DNA of 61,941 bases from Silene noctiflora (lineage: Eukaryota > Streptophyta > Magnoliopsida > Caryophyllales > Caryophyllaceae). The stretch spans positions 602,505 to 664,445 of the forward strand of contig VHZZ01000012.1 of the NCBI GenBank assembly GCA_009801015.1, given 5' to 3'. Positions 1 to 13,183 of this stretch are shown one piece after another (positions within the stretch are counted from its first letter, which is position 1; every line of letters starts with the position of its first letter). The notes below the pieces were generated by a model, which had not been told where the DNA came from, did no database searches, and saw only the letters and a list, made by a program, of their open reading frames with translations. Position numbers and translations under genes: made by a program.

Positions 1-3000
1 CGTTAAAAATAGATTATGACTTTATATTTGAGGCTGAAATCAAATATAGTAACTCATGAAGTGACCCTGAACACGTGGTACAAAAACAGGGAGAAAAAGA
101 AACATGGACCAGTACGGCTTATCGAACGGCTCAACTTGAAGCGTATAATACAAGGTTTTCATGATTACAAGGTCCGAAACAAAAATATTCGTAAAGCACA
201 CGGACGGTTGCTCGGGTAAGATAAAGCGCTAACACAAATTTTTAGAAGCAACGGAGGTCATTTGTGGGTATAGGAATGCGATAAATCAGTTTCCAGTGAA
301 ATCGGATACTCCTTAAAATTAGATTAAGACTCGTTATTTGGGGTTGAACTCGAACAAATGAGTCGTTAGAAACGACCCACTGTGCAATTTGTTCATTCTT
401 TTTTCTTTTTAATCTATCTTTAACTCTAAAAAAAAAAATCAATTCCCGATGATAATCGGTCCCAAATGTGTGTACGAGGTTACTCTATTTGATCTTTAAT
501 GAATTTTTAATTTCGTGATTCCCCATACCTATTCTAGTAGGTTTGAAACAAGGCTCGCTGTAACTCCTCGAACGACTCAATTTGAAGCGTATAACACACA
601 ATTATCGGATTTATAATGTCCCAGAACAAAAATGTAAGTCAATCACACGGACAGCCGCTCGTATGAGATAAAACGGCCCTACAAAAATTGAAAAGCAATG
701 GAGGTGATTTGAGGGTGCAAGTATGCGATAATTTAGTTTTTCTTCAAAATTAGATAATCGTTAAAAATTCATTAAGACTTGTTATTTAATGCTGAAATCA
801 AATATAGTAACTCATGAAGCGACCCCGGATAGGTGGTAAAAAATCTAGGAGAAAAAGAAATATGACCCAATACGACTTCTCGAACGGCACAAATTGAAGC
901 GTAAAATACACGGTTTTCGAGATTTTAGGGTCTCGTTCCAAAAATGTCCGTAAATCACATGAACGCTTCCTTGGGTCAGATAAAGTGGCCACACAAAGTT
1001 TAAGAAGCTACAGAGGTCATTGGAGAGTGCAAGTAGGCGATAAATCAGTCTCGGGTGAAAAACGAATTCTTGTTAGAAATAGATTAAGACTATTTATTTG
1101 AGGTTGAAATCGAATAGGGTAACTCATGAATTGCACAAAAACACGCGGCAAAAAAATTTGAGAAAAAAAAATATAACCCGGTACGAACTCGCAAACGACT
1201 CAAATTGAAACGTATATTACACGGTTTTCGGGATTTAAGATTCCCGTAACAAAAATGTCCGTAAATAACACAGACGGTTCATCGGGTCAAATAAATGGCC
1301 ACACAAATTTTTAAAAGCAACGGAAGTAAATTGAGGGTACCGGTATGCAATAGTTCAGTCTCGGGTTAAACTTGAATCCTCGTTTAAAATGGTTTAACAC
1401 TAAATTTTTTAGACTGAATGGGAGTAGGATAACTCATTAAGCGATACCGGACACGTGGTAGAAGCATTGAAAGAAAAATAAACATGACCGGTTACTACCT
1501 CCCNAACGGCTCAAATTGAAGCGTATAATACACGGTTTTTCGGGATTTCAGGGTCCCGAAACAAAATTGTCCACAAGTCACCGAGACGCTTCATTGGGTC
1601 AAATAAAACAACCTCACAAAAAGGGGGTTTGCGCCCCAATAGCTGCCATTAAAGGGCCGAGACATAACAAATGAGAAGCTTTACGACTTAACTCCAACAT
1701 AATTCTGATAAAGCTAGCTCTCTTAGGTACTTGAATATTGCCCAATTGTTCGGGTCCATTTACCGTTATTGCTTNTGTGAACATAGTAGCTAAATAATCC
1801 CAACGTGTTACATGAGGAAAATAATGTATAATTGTTCGGTTTTCAGCAATTTTCTCCATCCCTCTATGTAAATAACCCAGTATAGGTTCGCAATTTGAGA
1901 ACCATCGAAAGTCATTTGAGGGTAGAGGTAGGCGATAAATCAATCTTGAGTGAAAATCGGGTAATCATTAAAAATATATTATGAATTTCTATTTGAGGCT
2001 GAAATCAGATATAGTAACTCATGAAGTGACCCCCGACACGTGGTACAAAAACAAGGAGAAACAGATACATGGACCAGTACGGCTTATCGAACGGCTGAAC
2101 TTGAAGCGTATAATACGCGGTTTTCGTGATTTCAAGGTCCAAAATAAAATTATTCGTAAATCACACGGACGGTTGCTCGGGTAAGATAAAGCGCTTTCAC
2201 AAATATTTAGAAGCAACGAAAGTCATTTGAGGGTATAGAAATGCGATTAATCAGTCTCCAGTGAAATCCAATACTCCTTCAAATTAGATTAGAACTCCTT
2301 ATTTGGGGTTGAACTCGAACAAAATAGTCGTTACAAACGAGCCATTGTGCAATTTGTTCATTCTTTTTTCTTTTTAATATTTCTTTAACTCTAAAAAAAT
2401 ATCAATTCCCGATGATAATCAGACGCGAATGTGTGTAGGAGGTTACTCTATTGGATTTTTAATGAATTTGTAATTTGCTGATTCACCATACCTATTCTAG
2501 TAGGTTTGAAACATGGTCCGCTATGACTTCTCGAACGACTCAATTTGAAGAGTATAATTCACAGTTCTCGGATTTATAATGTCCTGGAAACAAAAATGTA
2601 CGTCAATCACACAGACGGTCGCTCATGTGAGATAAAACGGCCCTACAAAAATTGAAAAGCAACGGAGGTGATTTGAGGATGCAAGTATGCGATAATTTAG
2701 TTTTTCGTCAATATTACATACTCGTTAAAAATTCATTAAGACATATTATTTAAGGCTCAAATAAAATATAGTAATTCATGAAGCGACCCCGGACACGTGG
2801 TAGAAAAATTAGGAGAAAAAGAAATAAGACCCGATACGACTTCTCGAACGGCACAAATTGAAGTGTATAATACACGGTTTTTAGGATTTTAGGGTCCCGG
2901 ACCAAAAATGCTTGTAAATCACATGGACTCTTCCATGGGTTAGATAAAGTGGCCAGACAAAGTTTGAGAAACAACGGAGGTCATTAGAGAGTGCAAGTAT

Positions 3001-6000
3001 GCGATAAATCAGTCTCGGGTGAAAATCGAATTCTCGTTAAAAATGGATTAAGACTATTTATTTGAGGATGAATTTGAATAGGGTAACTCGTGAAATGCCC
3101 AAGAACACGCGTTAAAAAAAACTGAGAAAAAAAAACATAACCTGGTAAAAACTCGCGAACGACTAAAATTGAAACGTATAATACATGGTTTTCTGGATTT
3201 CAGATATCCGTGACAAAAATGGCCGTAAATAACACAGGCGGTTCACCGGGTCAAATAAAATGCCACGCGAAGTTTTAAAAGCAACGGGAGTAAATTGAGG
3301 GTACCGGTATGCAATAGTTTAGTCTCGGGTAAAACTTGAATCCTCGTTTTAAATGGTTTAACAGTCAATTTTTGAGACTGAAATGGAATAGGATAACTCA
3401 TTATGCGACATCGGACACATTGTAGAAGCATTGAGATAAAAATAAACATGACCGGTTACTACCTCCCAAACGGCTCAAATTGAAGCGTATAATACACGTT
3501 TTCGGGATTTCAGGGTCCCGGAACAAAAATGTCCATAAGTCACTGGGAAGCTTCATTGGGTCAGATAAAGCGGCCACACAAAGTTTGAGAACCAACGGAA
3601 CTCATTTGAAGATAGAGCTAGGCGATAAATCAATCTCGAGTGAAAATTGGGTAATCGTTAAAAATAGGTTATGACTTTCTATTTGAGGCTGAAATCAAAT
3701 ATAGTAACTCATGAAGTGACCTTGGACACGTGGTACAAAAACATGGAGAAAGAGAGATGGACCAATACGGCTAATGGAACGGCTCAACTTGAACACGTAT
3801 AATACAGGGTTTTCTAAATTTCAAGGTCCGAAACAAAAATATTCGTAAATCACACAGACGGTTGCCCGGGTAAGATAAACCTCTTACAAAAATTTTTAGA
3901 AGCATTGGAGGTCATTTGAGGGTATAGGAATGCGATAAATCAGTCTACAGTGAAATCGGATACTCATTAAAATTAGATTAAGGCTCGTTATTTGGGGTTG
4001 AACTCGAACAAATGAGTCGTTACAAACGAGCCACTGTGCAATTTGTTCATTCTTTTTTCTTTTTAATCCAGTTTAACTCTAAAAAACATATCAATTCCCG
4101 ATGATAATCAGACGCAAATGTGTGTAGGAGGTTACTTTATTTTATTTTTAATGAATTTGTAATTTGATGATTAACCATTCCTATTCGAGTAGGTTTGAAA
4201 CATGGCGCCCTACGACTTCTCGAACGACTCAATTTGAAGCGTATAATACACATTTCTCGGATTAATAATGTCCCGAAACAAAAATGTACGTCAATCACAC
4301 AGACGGTCGCTCGGGTGAGATAAAACGGTCATACAAAAATTGAAAAGCAACAGAGGTGATTTGAGGGTGCAAATATTCGATAATTTAGTTTTTCGTCACG
4401 ATTAGGTACTCGTTAAAAATACATTTAGACTTCTTATTTATGGCTGAAATCAAATATAATAACTCATACAACGACCCCGTGATAGAAAAACCATGATAAA
4501 ATGAAATATGACCCGATACGACTTCTCGAACGGCTCAAATTGAAGTGTATAATACACGGTTTTCGTGATTTTAGGTTCCCGGACCAAAAATGTCTGTAAA
4601 TCATATGGATGCTTCCTTGGGTCAGATAAAGTGGCCACACAAAGTTTGAGAAGCAACGGAGGTCATTTGACAGTGCAAGTAGGCGATAAATCAGTCTCGG
4701 GTAAAAATCGAATTCTTGTTAAAAATGTATTAAGACAATTTATTTGAGGTTGAAATCGAATAGTGTAACTCATGGATTGCCCAAGAACACGCGGAAAAAG
4801 AAAAACTGAGAAAAAAAAAAACATAACCCGGTACGAACTCGCGAACGACTCAAATTGAAACGTATAATACACGGTTTTCGGGATTTAAGATTCCCGTAAC
4901 AAAAATGTCCGTAAATAACACAGACGGTTGATCGGCTCAAATAAAATGGCCACACAATTTTTTAAAAGCAACGTAAGTAAATTGAGGGTACCGGTATGCA
5001 ATAGCTCAGACTCGGGTAAAACTTGAATCCTCGTTTAAAATGGTTTAACACTCATTTTTTTAGACTAAAATGTAATAGGATAACTCATTAAGCGCCCCCG
5101 GACACGTAATTGAAACATTGAGAGATAAATAAACATGACCGGTTACTACTTCCCGAACGGCTCAAATTGAAGCGTATAATACACAGTTTTTCGGGATTTC
5201 AGGGTCCCGAAACAAAAACGTCCAATTGTCACAGGGACACTTCATTGGGCCAAATAAAGCGGCCACACAAAGTTTGAGAACCATCGGAAGTCAATTGAAG
5301 GTAGAGATAGGCGATAAATCAATCTCGAGTGAAAATCGGGTAATCGTTAAAAATAGATTATCACTTTCTATTTGAGGCTGAAATCAAGTATCGTAACTCA
5401 TGAAGTGACCCTTGACACGTGGTACAAAAAAAGAGAGAAAAAGAAACATGGACCAGTACGGCTTATCGAACGGCTCAACTTGAAGCGTATAATACACGGT
5501 TTTCGTGATATCTAGGTCCGAAAGAAAAATATTAGTAAATCACGGGCACGGTTGCGCGGGTAAAATAAAGCGCTTACACAAATTTTTAGAAGCAACGGAG
5601 GTCATTTAAGGGTATAGGAATGCGATAAATCAGTCTCCATTGAAATCAGATACTCCCTAAAATTAGATTAAGACTCGTTATTTGGGGTTGAACTCGAACC
5701 AATGAGTCGTTACAAACGAGCCACTGTGCAATTTGTTCATTCTTTTTTCTTTTTAATACACTTTAACTCTAAAAAACATATCAATTCCCGATGATAATCG
5801 GACTCAAATGTGTGTAGGAGGTTACTTTATTTTATTTTTAATGAATTTGTAATTTGGTGATTAACCATTCCTATTCTATTAGGTTTGAAACATGGCTCGC
5901 TATGACTTCTCGAACGACTCAATTTGAAGCATATAATCACATTTCTCGGATTTATAATGTTCCGGAACAAAAATGTACGTCAATCACACAGACGGTCGCT

Positions 6001-8874
6001 CGGGTGAGATAAAACGGCCATACAAAAATTGAAAAGCAACGGAGGTGATTTGAGGGTGCAAGTATGCGATAATTTAGTTTTTCGTCAAGATTAGATACTC
6101 GTTAAAAAATACGTTTAGACTTGTTATTTATGGCTGAAATAAAATATAGTAACTCATGAAGCGACCCCGAACACGTGATAGAAAAACTATGATAAAATGA
6201 AATATGACCCGATACGACTTCTCGAACGGCTCAAATTGAAGCGTATAATACACGGTTTTCGTGATTTTAGGGTCCCGGGCCAAAAATGTCTCTAAATCAT
6301 ATGGACGCTTCCTTGGGTCAGATAAAGTGGCCACACAAAGTTTAAGAAGCAACGGAGGTCATTTGAGAGTACAAGTATGCGATAAATCAGTCTCGGGTAA
6401 AAATTGAATTCATGTTAAAAATGTATTATGACTATTTATTTGAGGTTGAAATCGAATAGGGTAACTCATGAATTGCCCAAGTACACGCGGCAAAAAATAA
6501 CTGAGGAAAAAAAAACATAACGCGGTACGAACTCGCGAACGGTTCAAATTGAAACGTATAATACACGGTTTTCGGGATTTAAGATTCCTGTAACAAAAAT
6601 GTACGTAAATAACACAGACGGTTGATCAGTTCAAATAAAATAGCCACACAAATTTTTAAAAGCAGCGGAAGTAAATTGAGGGTACCGGTATGCAATAGTT
6701 CAGACTCGGGTAAAACTTGAATCCGCGTTTAAAATGGTTTAACACTCATTTTTTGAGACTGAAATGTAATAGGTTAACTCAGTAAGCGACCCCGGACACG
6801 TAGTAGAAAAATTGAGAGATAAATAAATATGACTGGTTACTACCTCCCGAACGGCTCAAATTGAAGCGTATAATACACGGTTTTTCGGGATTTCAGGGTC
6901 TCGAAACAAAAACATCCAATTGTCACAGGGACGCTCCATTGGGTCAGATAAAGCGTCCACGCGAAGTTTAAGAACCATCGAAAGTCATTTGAAGGTAGAG
7001 ATAGGCGATAAATCAATCTCGAGTGAAATTCGGGTAATCGTTAAAAAAAGATTATCACTTTCTATTTGAGGCTGAAATCAAATATCGTAACTCATGAAGT
7101 GACCCTGGACACGTGGTACAAAAACAGGGAGAAAAAGAAACATGGACCAGTACGGCTTATCGAACGGCTCAACTTGAAGCGTATAATACACGGTTTTCGT
7201 GATATCAAGGTCCAAAAGAAAAATATTCGTAAATCACAGGCACGGTTGCATTTGTAAAATAAAGCGCTTACACAAATTTTTAGAAGCAACGGAGGCCTTT
7301 GAGGGTATAGGAATGCGATAAATAATTCTCTAGTGAAATCGGATATTCCTTAAAATTAGAATAAGACTCGTTATTTGGGGTTGAACTCGAACCAATGAGT
7401 CGTTACAAACGAGCCACTGTGCAATTTATTTTTTCTTTTTTCTTTTTAATCCACTTTAACTCTAAAAAACATATCAATTCCCGATGATAATCGGACGCAA
7501 ATGTGTGTAGGAGGTTACTCTATTTTATTTTAATGAATTTGTAATTTGGTGATTCACCATTCCTATTCTAGTAGGTTTGAAACATGGCTCGCTATGACTT
7601 CTCGAGCGACTCAATTTGAAGCATATAATACACATTTCTCGGATTTATAATGTTCAGGAACAAAAATGTACGTCAATCACACAGACGGTCGCTCGGGTGA
7701 GATAAAACGAGCATACAAAAATTGAATAGCAACGGAGGTGATTTGAGGGTGCAAATATGCAATAATTTAGTTTTTCGTCAAAATTTAATAATCATTAAAA
7801 ATTCATTAAGACTTGTTATTTAAGGCTTAAATCAAATATACTAACTCATGAAGCGACCCCGGATAGGTGGTAGAAAATCTAGGAGAAAAAGAAATATGAC
7901 CCAATACGACTTCTCGAACGCCACAAATTGGAGCGTATAATACACGGTTTTTGGTATTTTAGGGTCCCGGACCAAAAATGTCCGTAAATCACATAGACGC
8001 TTCCTTGGGTGAGATAAAGTGGTCACACAAAGTTTGAGAAGCAACAGAGGTCTTGGAGAGTGCAAGTTGGCGATAAATCAGTCTCGGGTGAAAATCGAAT
8101 TCTTGTTAAAAATGGATTAAGGCTATTAATTTGAGGTTAAAATCGAATAGGGTAACTCATGAATTGCCCAAGAACACGCGGCAAAATATACTGAGAAAAA
8201 CAAACATAACCCGGTACAAACTCACGAACGACTAAAATTGAAACGTATAATACACGGTTTTCGGGATTATTGATTCCCGTAACAAAAATGTCCATAAATA
8301 ACACAGACGGTTCATCGGGTTAAATAAAATGGCCACACATATTTTTAAAAGCAACGGAAGTAAATTGAGGGTACCGGTATACAATCGTTCAGTCTCAGGT
8401 AAAACTTGAATCCTCGTTTAAAATGGTTTAACTCTCAATTTTTTAGACTGAAATGGAATAGGATAACTCATTAAGCGACACCGGACACGTAGTAGAAGCA
8501 TTGAGAGAAAAATAAACATGACCGGTTACTACCTCCCGAACGGCTCAAATTGAAGCGTATAATACACGGTTTTTCGAGATTTCAGGGTCCCGAAACAAAA
8601 ATGTCCATAAGTCACAGTGACGCTTCATTGGGTCAGATAAAGCGACCACACAAAGTTTGAGAACCATCGGAAGTCATTTGAAGGTAGAGATAGGCGATAA
8701 ATCAATCTGGAGTGAAAATTGGGTAATCGTTAAAAATAGATTATGACTTTCTATATGAGGCTGAAATCAAATATAGTAACTCATGAAGTGACCCTGAACA
8801 CGTGGTACAAAAACAGGGAGAAAAAGAATCATGGACGAGTACGGCTTATCAAACGGCTCAACTTGAAGCGTATA
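1..8874 (-). repeat. Satellite array 1: pentameric higher-order repeat, cut by the window's left edge
   Basis: Tandem ~310-bp monomers are recognised by a recurring core of the form GAACGGCTCAAATTGAAGCG followed by TATAATACACGG. Cores start near 124, 569, 882, 1191, 1502, 2086, 2535, 2846, 3157, 3467, 3776, 4219, 4527, 4840, 5155, 5467, 5910, 6227, 6537, 6850, 7160, 7606, 7916, 8227, 8540 and 8850. Spacing cycles ~445, ~312, ~310, ~311, ~310, so five monomers form a unit of ~1.69 kb (cores at 2086, 3776, 5467, 7160, 8850). The long member holds extra T-rich sequence with CAATTCCCGATGATAATC, near 345-545, 2305-2510, 3995-4205, 5690-5895 and 7380-7580. The reverse complement matches array 2 at roughly 70-75% by eye, hence the minus label. 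The array stops abruptly after GAAGCGTATA at 8874. Short open frames inside are repeat by-products. Confidence 0.95.
1621..1893 (-). pseudogene. ndhH: Nuclear plastid DNA insertion: ndhH fragment inside a satellite monomer
   Basis: Read on the minus strand, this encodes an internal piece of plastid NAD(P)H dehydrogenase subunit H, with recognisable stretches such as [43 protein letters not shown] and IGAQTPF. It covers roughly 90 residues of a family about 390 residues long and has neither start nor end. Compared with the usual plastid protein, one residue appears to be missing before the MLELS motif and several are substituted; one codon contains an N. Satellite sequence resumes directly on both sides (CACAAA before, TTTGAGAACC after), so the fragment was dropped into an existing monomer and lengthened that repeat unit by ~273 bp. 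It is absent from the other four higher-order units. It is a dead fragment, not a functional gene. Confidence 0.9.
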
Positions 8875-9512
8875 TCCATATGGCCAATATATCTCTAAAT
8901 CTTATCGGGTGTTCAAATTTTTTTTTTTAAAACAACATAAAATCTAAAATACAACTTATTTCGTCTACTATAGACATGATTTGAAAAGAAGTCCTGAGAT
9001 AACGGATGTAAATATCTACAACAATATATGATTGAATATGAATAATTCTTCTTATTGCTTTTATTGAAATACACGACACATATTTATATACAATGAGGAA
9101 TGCTAATGACGGATGTAAATATCTGCAACAGCTAGAAGATTACAAGCTAACGGTTAGTAAACATGATTCCGATATGGAGCCTTAGCGGCTGTATTACTAT
9201 GGATGAGAAGGATGCATATATAATAAGCTGTAATAATATTTGGATTATGGATGGAATGAGATGTAGTTTTGCCAAATTGTACGTCATATTAGCAACAATG
9301 TAATTCCTAACTTTCTGGTAAAATGCAGTCACTAGTTAGGTACAACTGTAGAAGCATCAAACAAATTAAATAAAACCAAATAATATGCAATTCAGTTCAA
9401 CATGGATTGAACATTGAACTGCTTTGTTTTCCTCACAACTCCTGAAAAATGATTGCGTTGCAACTAGTTATCATCAACTGTCAACCAATTAAACTAATGA
9501 AAGAAACCGCGT
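8875..9512. other. AT-rich spacer between satellite array 1 and the DUF599 gene
   Basis: No gene is supported here. An ~19-bp direct repeat (ACGGATGTAAATATCT followed by A/G and CAACA) occurs at about 9004 and 9112. The part nearest 9513 is presumably the 3' untranslated region of the minus-strand DUF599 gene. Confidence 0.6.
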
Positions 9513-10659
9513 CTATCTAGCTTGTTCTTCGTCACTACTGTGGAGTGCACAATCAGCATCAGTGATAGCTCGCAATTCAACAGTGAAATCCAAGAAGTAG
9601 AACAAGATAACTAAAGCAACGCAGCTGCAAAACATAGGTATCGGACCAAAGATCCAAAGAAACAACGGGAATGAAAAGTAGAAGGCGCGCAATCCAAGGG
9701 ACCAAAAGTAGCCGCCTTTGTTAACAATTCGACTTACATAGTCAGCAGTCAAGTAAGGGGAAGCAATCTTCTTGAAGGGGACGTTGATGAGGATGCTAGC
9801 GTGGCTGTAATACCTTATCGACTGCACATTTAACAAAAAAGCCAATAGAAAGCAAACGAGGATGCAGAAAAACTTAACGGAGAACCCCATTGCACTTGCA
9901 TCTCCTAATACGAGTCCGAATACACGGCCGCTGCCCTGGCTAGTCATCAGAACAGCGATAACGGAGCTCAGTGTAATGGCAGTTGATGCCAAGAGAGTAG
10001 ATGCCATTATGTTGTTCCTCAATGTTTGTACTGCTAGAATTCCATTCTTTGTGTCCTAAATTATACACAAGGGATCACACGAAATTACTGACTGGTAGCA
10101 GAACTTAAAAACCACATGCATATGATGTAAATATGCACAGAAGAACCTGTAGATGCTTGAAATCAGAGGCTGACCAAATGTATATACACTGTTGGTAAAT
10201 TATACTGCATGACGGTCTTATGGAGCGTTAACAGACAAAAAAAGGTGAACATTTTATGTTAAAAAGTGACCACTATTTATATATTATCAAATCGTCAATT
10301 TTCTTTCCTGTGCGGGAGTGCCGCATCATACAATGGTGGCACACGGAAATAAGCGAGAGTGTTTGGGCAGTAACTAAGAGTGGAATACCATTGCATGCAT
10401 AATATAGTGTATAAAAATTTATAATCTGAGATGACATACAAAAATGCATTTGGAATAAGATAAAAATGAAAAAAAAGGGAAAGAAGAGGAAGTTTACCTC
10501 CATCATAGCTTGAACCCAGAAACGACGATTGATTGCATGGATACCAACGACGGTTTTGGTGGGTTGTTTAACGATCTTAAGAAGAAGCCATAAATGATAG
10601 GCACCCATTATAAATAATCCAAGGGGTACCAACGTATAATCCAATATTTCCTCTTTCAT
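9513..10659 (-). CDS. DUF599 family multi-pass membrane protein
   Basis: Two exons, complement(9513..10055, 10498..10659), 234 residues. The start is the ATG at 10657-10659, opening MKEEILDYTLVPLG. The donor follows E54 (GAG then GTAAAC) and the acceptor is TTTAG before GACACAAAG, both in phase 0. The joined protein has the family signatures: an N-terminal segment with GAYHLWLL, the GIHAINRRFWV motif, then after the splice the block LAVQTLRNNIMASTLLAST. Hydrophobic segments lie at about residues 8-28, 71-91, 116-131 and 176-212, which points to an integral membrane protein with a polar, acidic tail (SSDEEQAR). The length fits the family (roughly 220-250). The function of plant DUF599 proteins is not established and none is assigned. 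A pyrimidine-rich GATT microsatellite lies just upstream of the start. Confidence 0.9.
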
Positions 10660-10920
10660 TTTCTTTCTGATTGATTGATTGATTGATTAATTGATTAATT
10701 GATGGATCCCTAATTAATAATTATCATCAGAGTGAGATGAAAAAAGAATGACGGCCAAAACAGAGTTTAAATAGGAGCAGGGAGGAGGATGGAGGATGGA
10801 GGATGGATTATGGATATTCGAGGTAGCTCATCTTTATTTAATTAGTTTTTGTAAAAGTGAGATATCATATCATATGTCTCACTTTGTTGTCTGCTGATGC
10901 AATCACTTCAAAACCACCAA
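10660..10920 (-). promoter_or_regulatory. Probable leader and promoter of the DUF599 gene
   Basis: Immediately upstream of the start (minus strand) is a GATT/ATTG tandem run (about 10669-10702). A TATA-like CTATTTAAAC is read on the minus strand near 10763-10772, and GGAGGATGGA tandem copies follow at ~10783-10806. Placement of the transcription start is inferred from these only. Confidence 0.35.
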
Positions 10921-11720
10921 ATCCTACCAAACTCCCCCATAAACCTCAACGCCGCTACCTTTTTCTACTCCTTTGCTCTTTTTTTTTTTTTTTAATTTTA
11001 ATTTATTTATATTATTTGGTCTAAGTAGATTATTGAACATGCCACCACTATTAATAAGGATCACTTTTGATTTGATTTTGTGATGAGTCGAGTTCAACCT
11101 AGGCACAAATGCAAGTCGAACCACCCACATTCTTCTATTCCATCCATCATTTATCAAGTCCTGACCCATATCAAACGTAACTTTACGTTTAAATAATACT
11201 GGTAAGTGGTTAAACAAGGGAAGATTGATTAACTTAACTATATACCGAGAATTACTTATATCTAATTAAATTAAAGATGGTGAAAGTTGAGAGACAAAAT
11301 GTAAAACTTTCATGGTTTACATGTCAATACAAAACACTTTAAAAAGTGGAATAAAAAACAAAAAAATTGGCACAAGCGTGGATGAGTGCTCCAACCTTAA
11401 ATGGGAAAGGGGGGGGGTTGTTGGGGCTCTTTTTTAAGATGAATTGGGCCTGCAAATGTTGACTCTTGAATCCCAACCAATGTTGTTATAGTAAGACACC
11501 AATCAACAAGTCATACCATCGGATACTCTTTCTTTTTATATATCCATTCTGGCACATGCTAATAACCTAATTAGGAAAATATTATTAAAAATATATCATC
11601 ACAAATTAGAGTTGAAACTCATATTTACCATAATTAGTAAATTAATCTTCATAATCTTTCCCTACTTAGGTTATTAACATGTGCCCTTATGTTAGAAAAA
11701 CCCTTATATATATACCCCTT
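10921..11720. other. Intergenic, no gene seen
   Basis: AT-rich sequence with a poly-T run near 10979-10993 and a poly-G run near 11408-11417. Open frames here are short, low in complexity and unlike known families. Confidence 0.5.
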
Positions 11721-11726
11721 TTAACA

Positions 11727-12389
11727 AGGGACGTGCTAAATCTCGCGCATTTACCCCCTTATTCCAAAATTACCCCTCTCATTTCTCACCCACAAAAAAT
11801 ACAACTAATCAGAACCTCAAAAAAACCAAACAAAACCCTAGCTTTCCACCAGCCGCCGACCACCCCCACTGACCGACGACGGAGAAGGAGAAGAGGATTG
11901 GGTCGACGGGGAGAGAAAATAGACGACAATGGAGGTTTATTGGGTTCGTGTGGGTTGGGGAATGGAAAACAGATAAGAGGACAAGATAGACCACGACAGA
12001 GCTGGGGAAGGGGTGGGCCGACAGCGTAGGGTGGTCGTCGGGGATAGGGAATGAGTAGTCAGGGCTAGGGAATGGGTGGTCGGGAATGGTTAGATTTTGT
12101 CGATGGAGAAGTGGTTGCGGAGGTTAAATGGGACACAAATTAATCGAGTATGGTGGATTGGGATGGTCAACGACGCAGGGTCGGGCTAATCGACGGCTGG
12201 GGATCAAGGTGGTCGGCGCTGGTGGAGGAGTGGTTGGGGATGGTGAGGGGGGAGTAGGAGGGGTGGTCTGAGATGGGCAGGGATGTCGTGAATCAACAAT
12301 TTTTTATTTTTTTTTATATGAAGGGTAACGATGGAAAATAGGGACAAGGTGCGCGGGATGTAGTAAAATTATGGGCAGGATTTAGCAAT
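11727..12389. mobile_element. Candidate non-autonomous Mutator-like element with degenerate long inverted ends and a GC-rich interior
   Basis: The left end (about 11731-11780) reads GTGCTAAATCTCGCGCATTT then ACCCCCTTATTCCAAAATTACCCCT. The reverse complement of the right end (about 12319-12372) reads TACATCCCGCGCACCTTGTC then CCTATTTTCCATCGTTACCCTT, clearly related over ~40 bp but imperfect. A second copy of TGCTAAATC lies further out on the right (reverse complement of 12376-12389). Between the ends, about 11850-12290 is GC-rich and full of GGTCGG, GACGACGG and GGTGGTC words, unlike the AT-rich surroundings. Long degenerate ends around a foreign GC-rich interior is the layout of a MULE that captured host sequence. 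No intact coding sequence or clear target duplication is seen. Confidence 0.45.
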
Positions 12390-13183
12390 GAAGTTTAACA
12401 AACTAGCAAAAGTACCAATTGTTTCATACCTTCCCTCACTCTCTGTAATGTAACTCCAATTCGACTTTGAGGGTATCCAAACTCCTAGCTTAAGCTATTA
12501 TGTGTGTGCCACAAGTCAAGTTGAACAAACTTTTACCTCATCTTCAATGCCCACTTTATCCATTTACGTTCTCGCATAATTGTCTCCAATTCCAACTCAA
12601 ACTAAAAATAATTAGCGATTAGCACCCCTCCATATCGAACAAGGGACAGCAATTAGAACATGTATTAGGACTAGAAAAACCAATAACCATATGCATGGCA
12701 CTGCAAACTCAAAAACAGAAGCATCATCTTTTAATAGGAGTAGTAAACTACTCAAGTCTCAAGGTAGTGGTCCTTTGTCTTCACATTAGGAAAAAAAATC
12801 ACTACTTCAACAACTAAAGTAGAGTAAAAATCACAAGTTGGGCACTCAAACTTGCTACACAATCAATCAGGCTATCATCATGGGGGCCCATACTCAAAAG
12901 TCACAGCAGACATTGTAGTAATAGTCACTTGAAGATACAAGAAAACAAGATTAATACATGAAACAAATCTACCAATGAACAAAATCATCACTTATGTGAA
13001 TCCGAAGCAAGACATGCAACTCGAGAAAGTAAATGACCGTCGGCTATCATCTTTATGAACTAGAATTACTTCACATTTGTAAAACCATGACTGAAATAAT
13101 CTTCGATGAAACAAAGAAATTTAACATACAAAGCAGCTACCAAAAATATCAGTCACCATTCACCAATGTTAAGACAGTATCTT
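12390..13183. other. Spacer and probable 3' untranslated region downstream of POP5
   Basis: AT-rich with no supported open frame. The part next to 13184 should be the POP5 3' end, since that gene is on the minus strand. Confidence 0.4.

Noticed and set aside
16..8065. Open frames of ~65 residues in array 1
   Set aside because: They are by-products of the satellite; the only protein-like one is the plastid ndhH fragment at 1621-1893.
9147..9332. 61-residue minus-strand frame downstream of the DUF599 gene
   Set aside because: No motif or splice continuity; it most likely lies in 3' flanking DNA.
10924..11217. 97-residue minus-strand frame
   Set aside because: It ends in a Lys run translated from the poly-T tract and has no family resemblance or promoter.
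11679..12029. 116-residue frame rich in Pro, Thr and Arg
   Set aside because: It spans the left end and GC-rich interior of the candidate MULE-like element and has low complexity and no family features.
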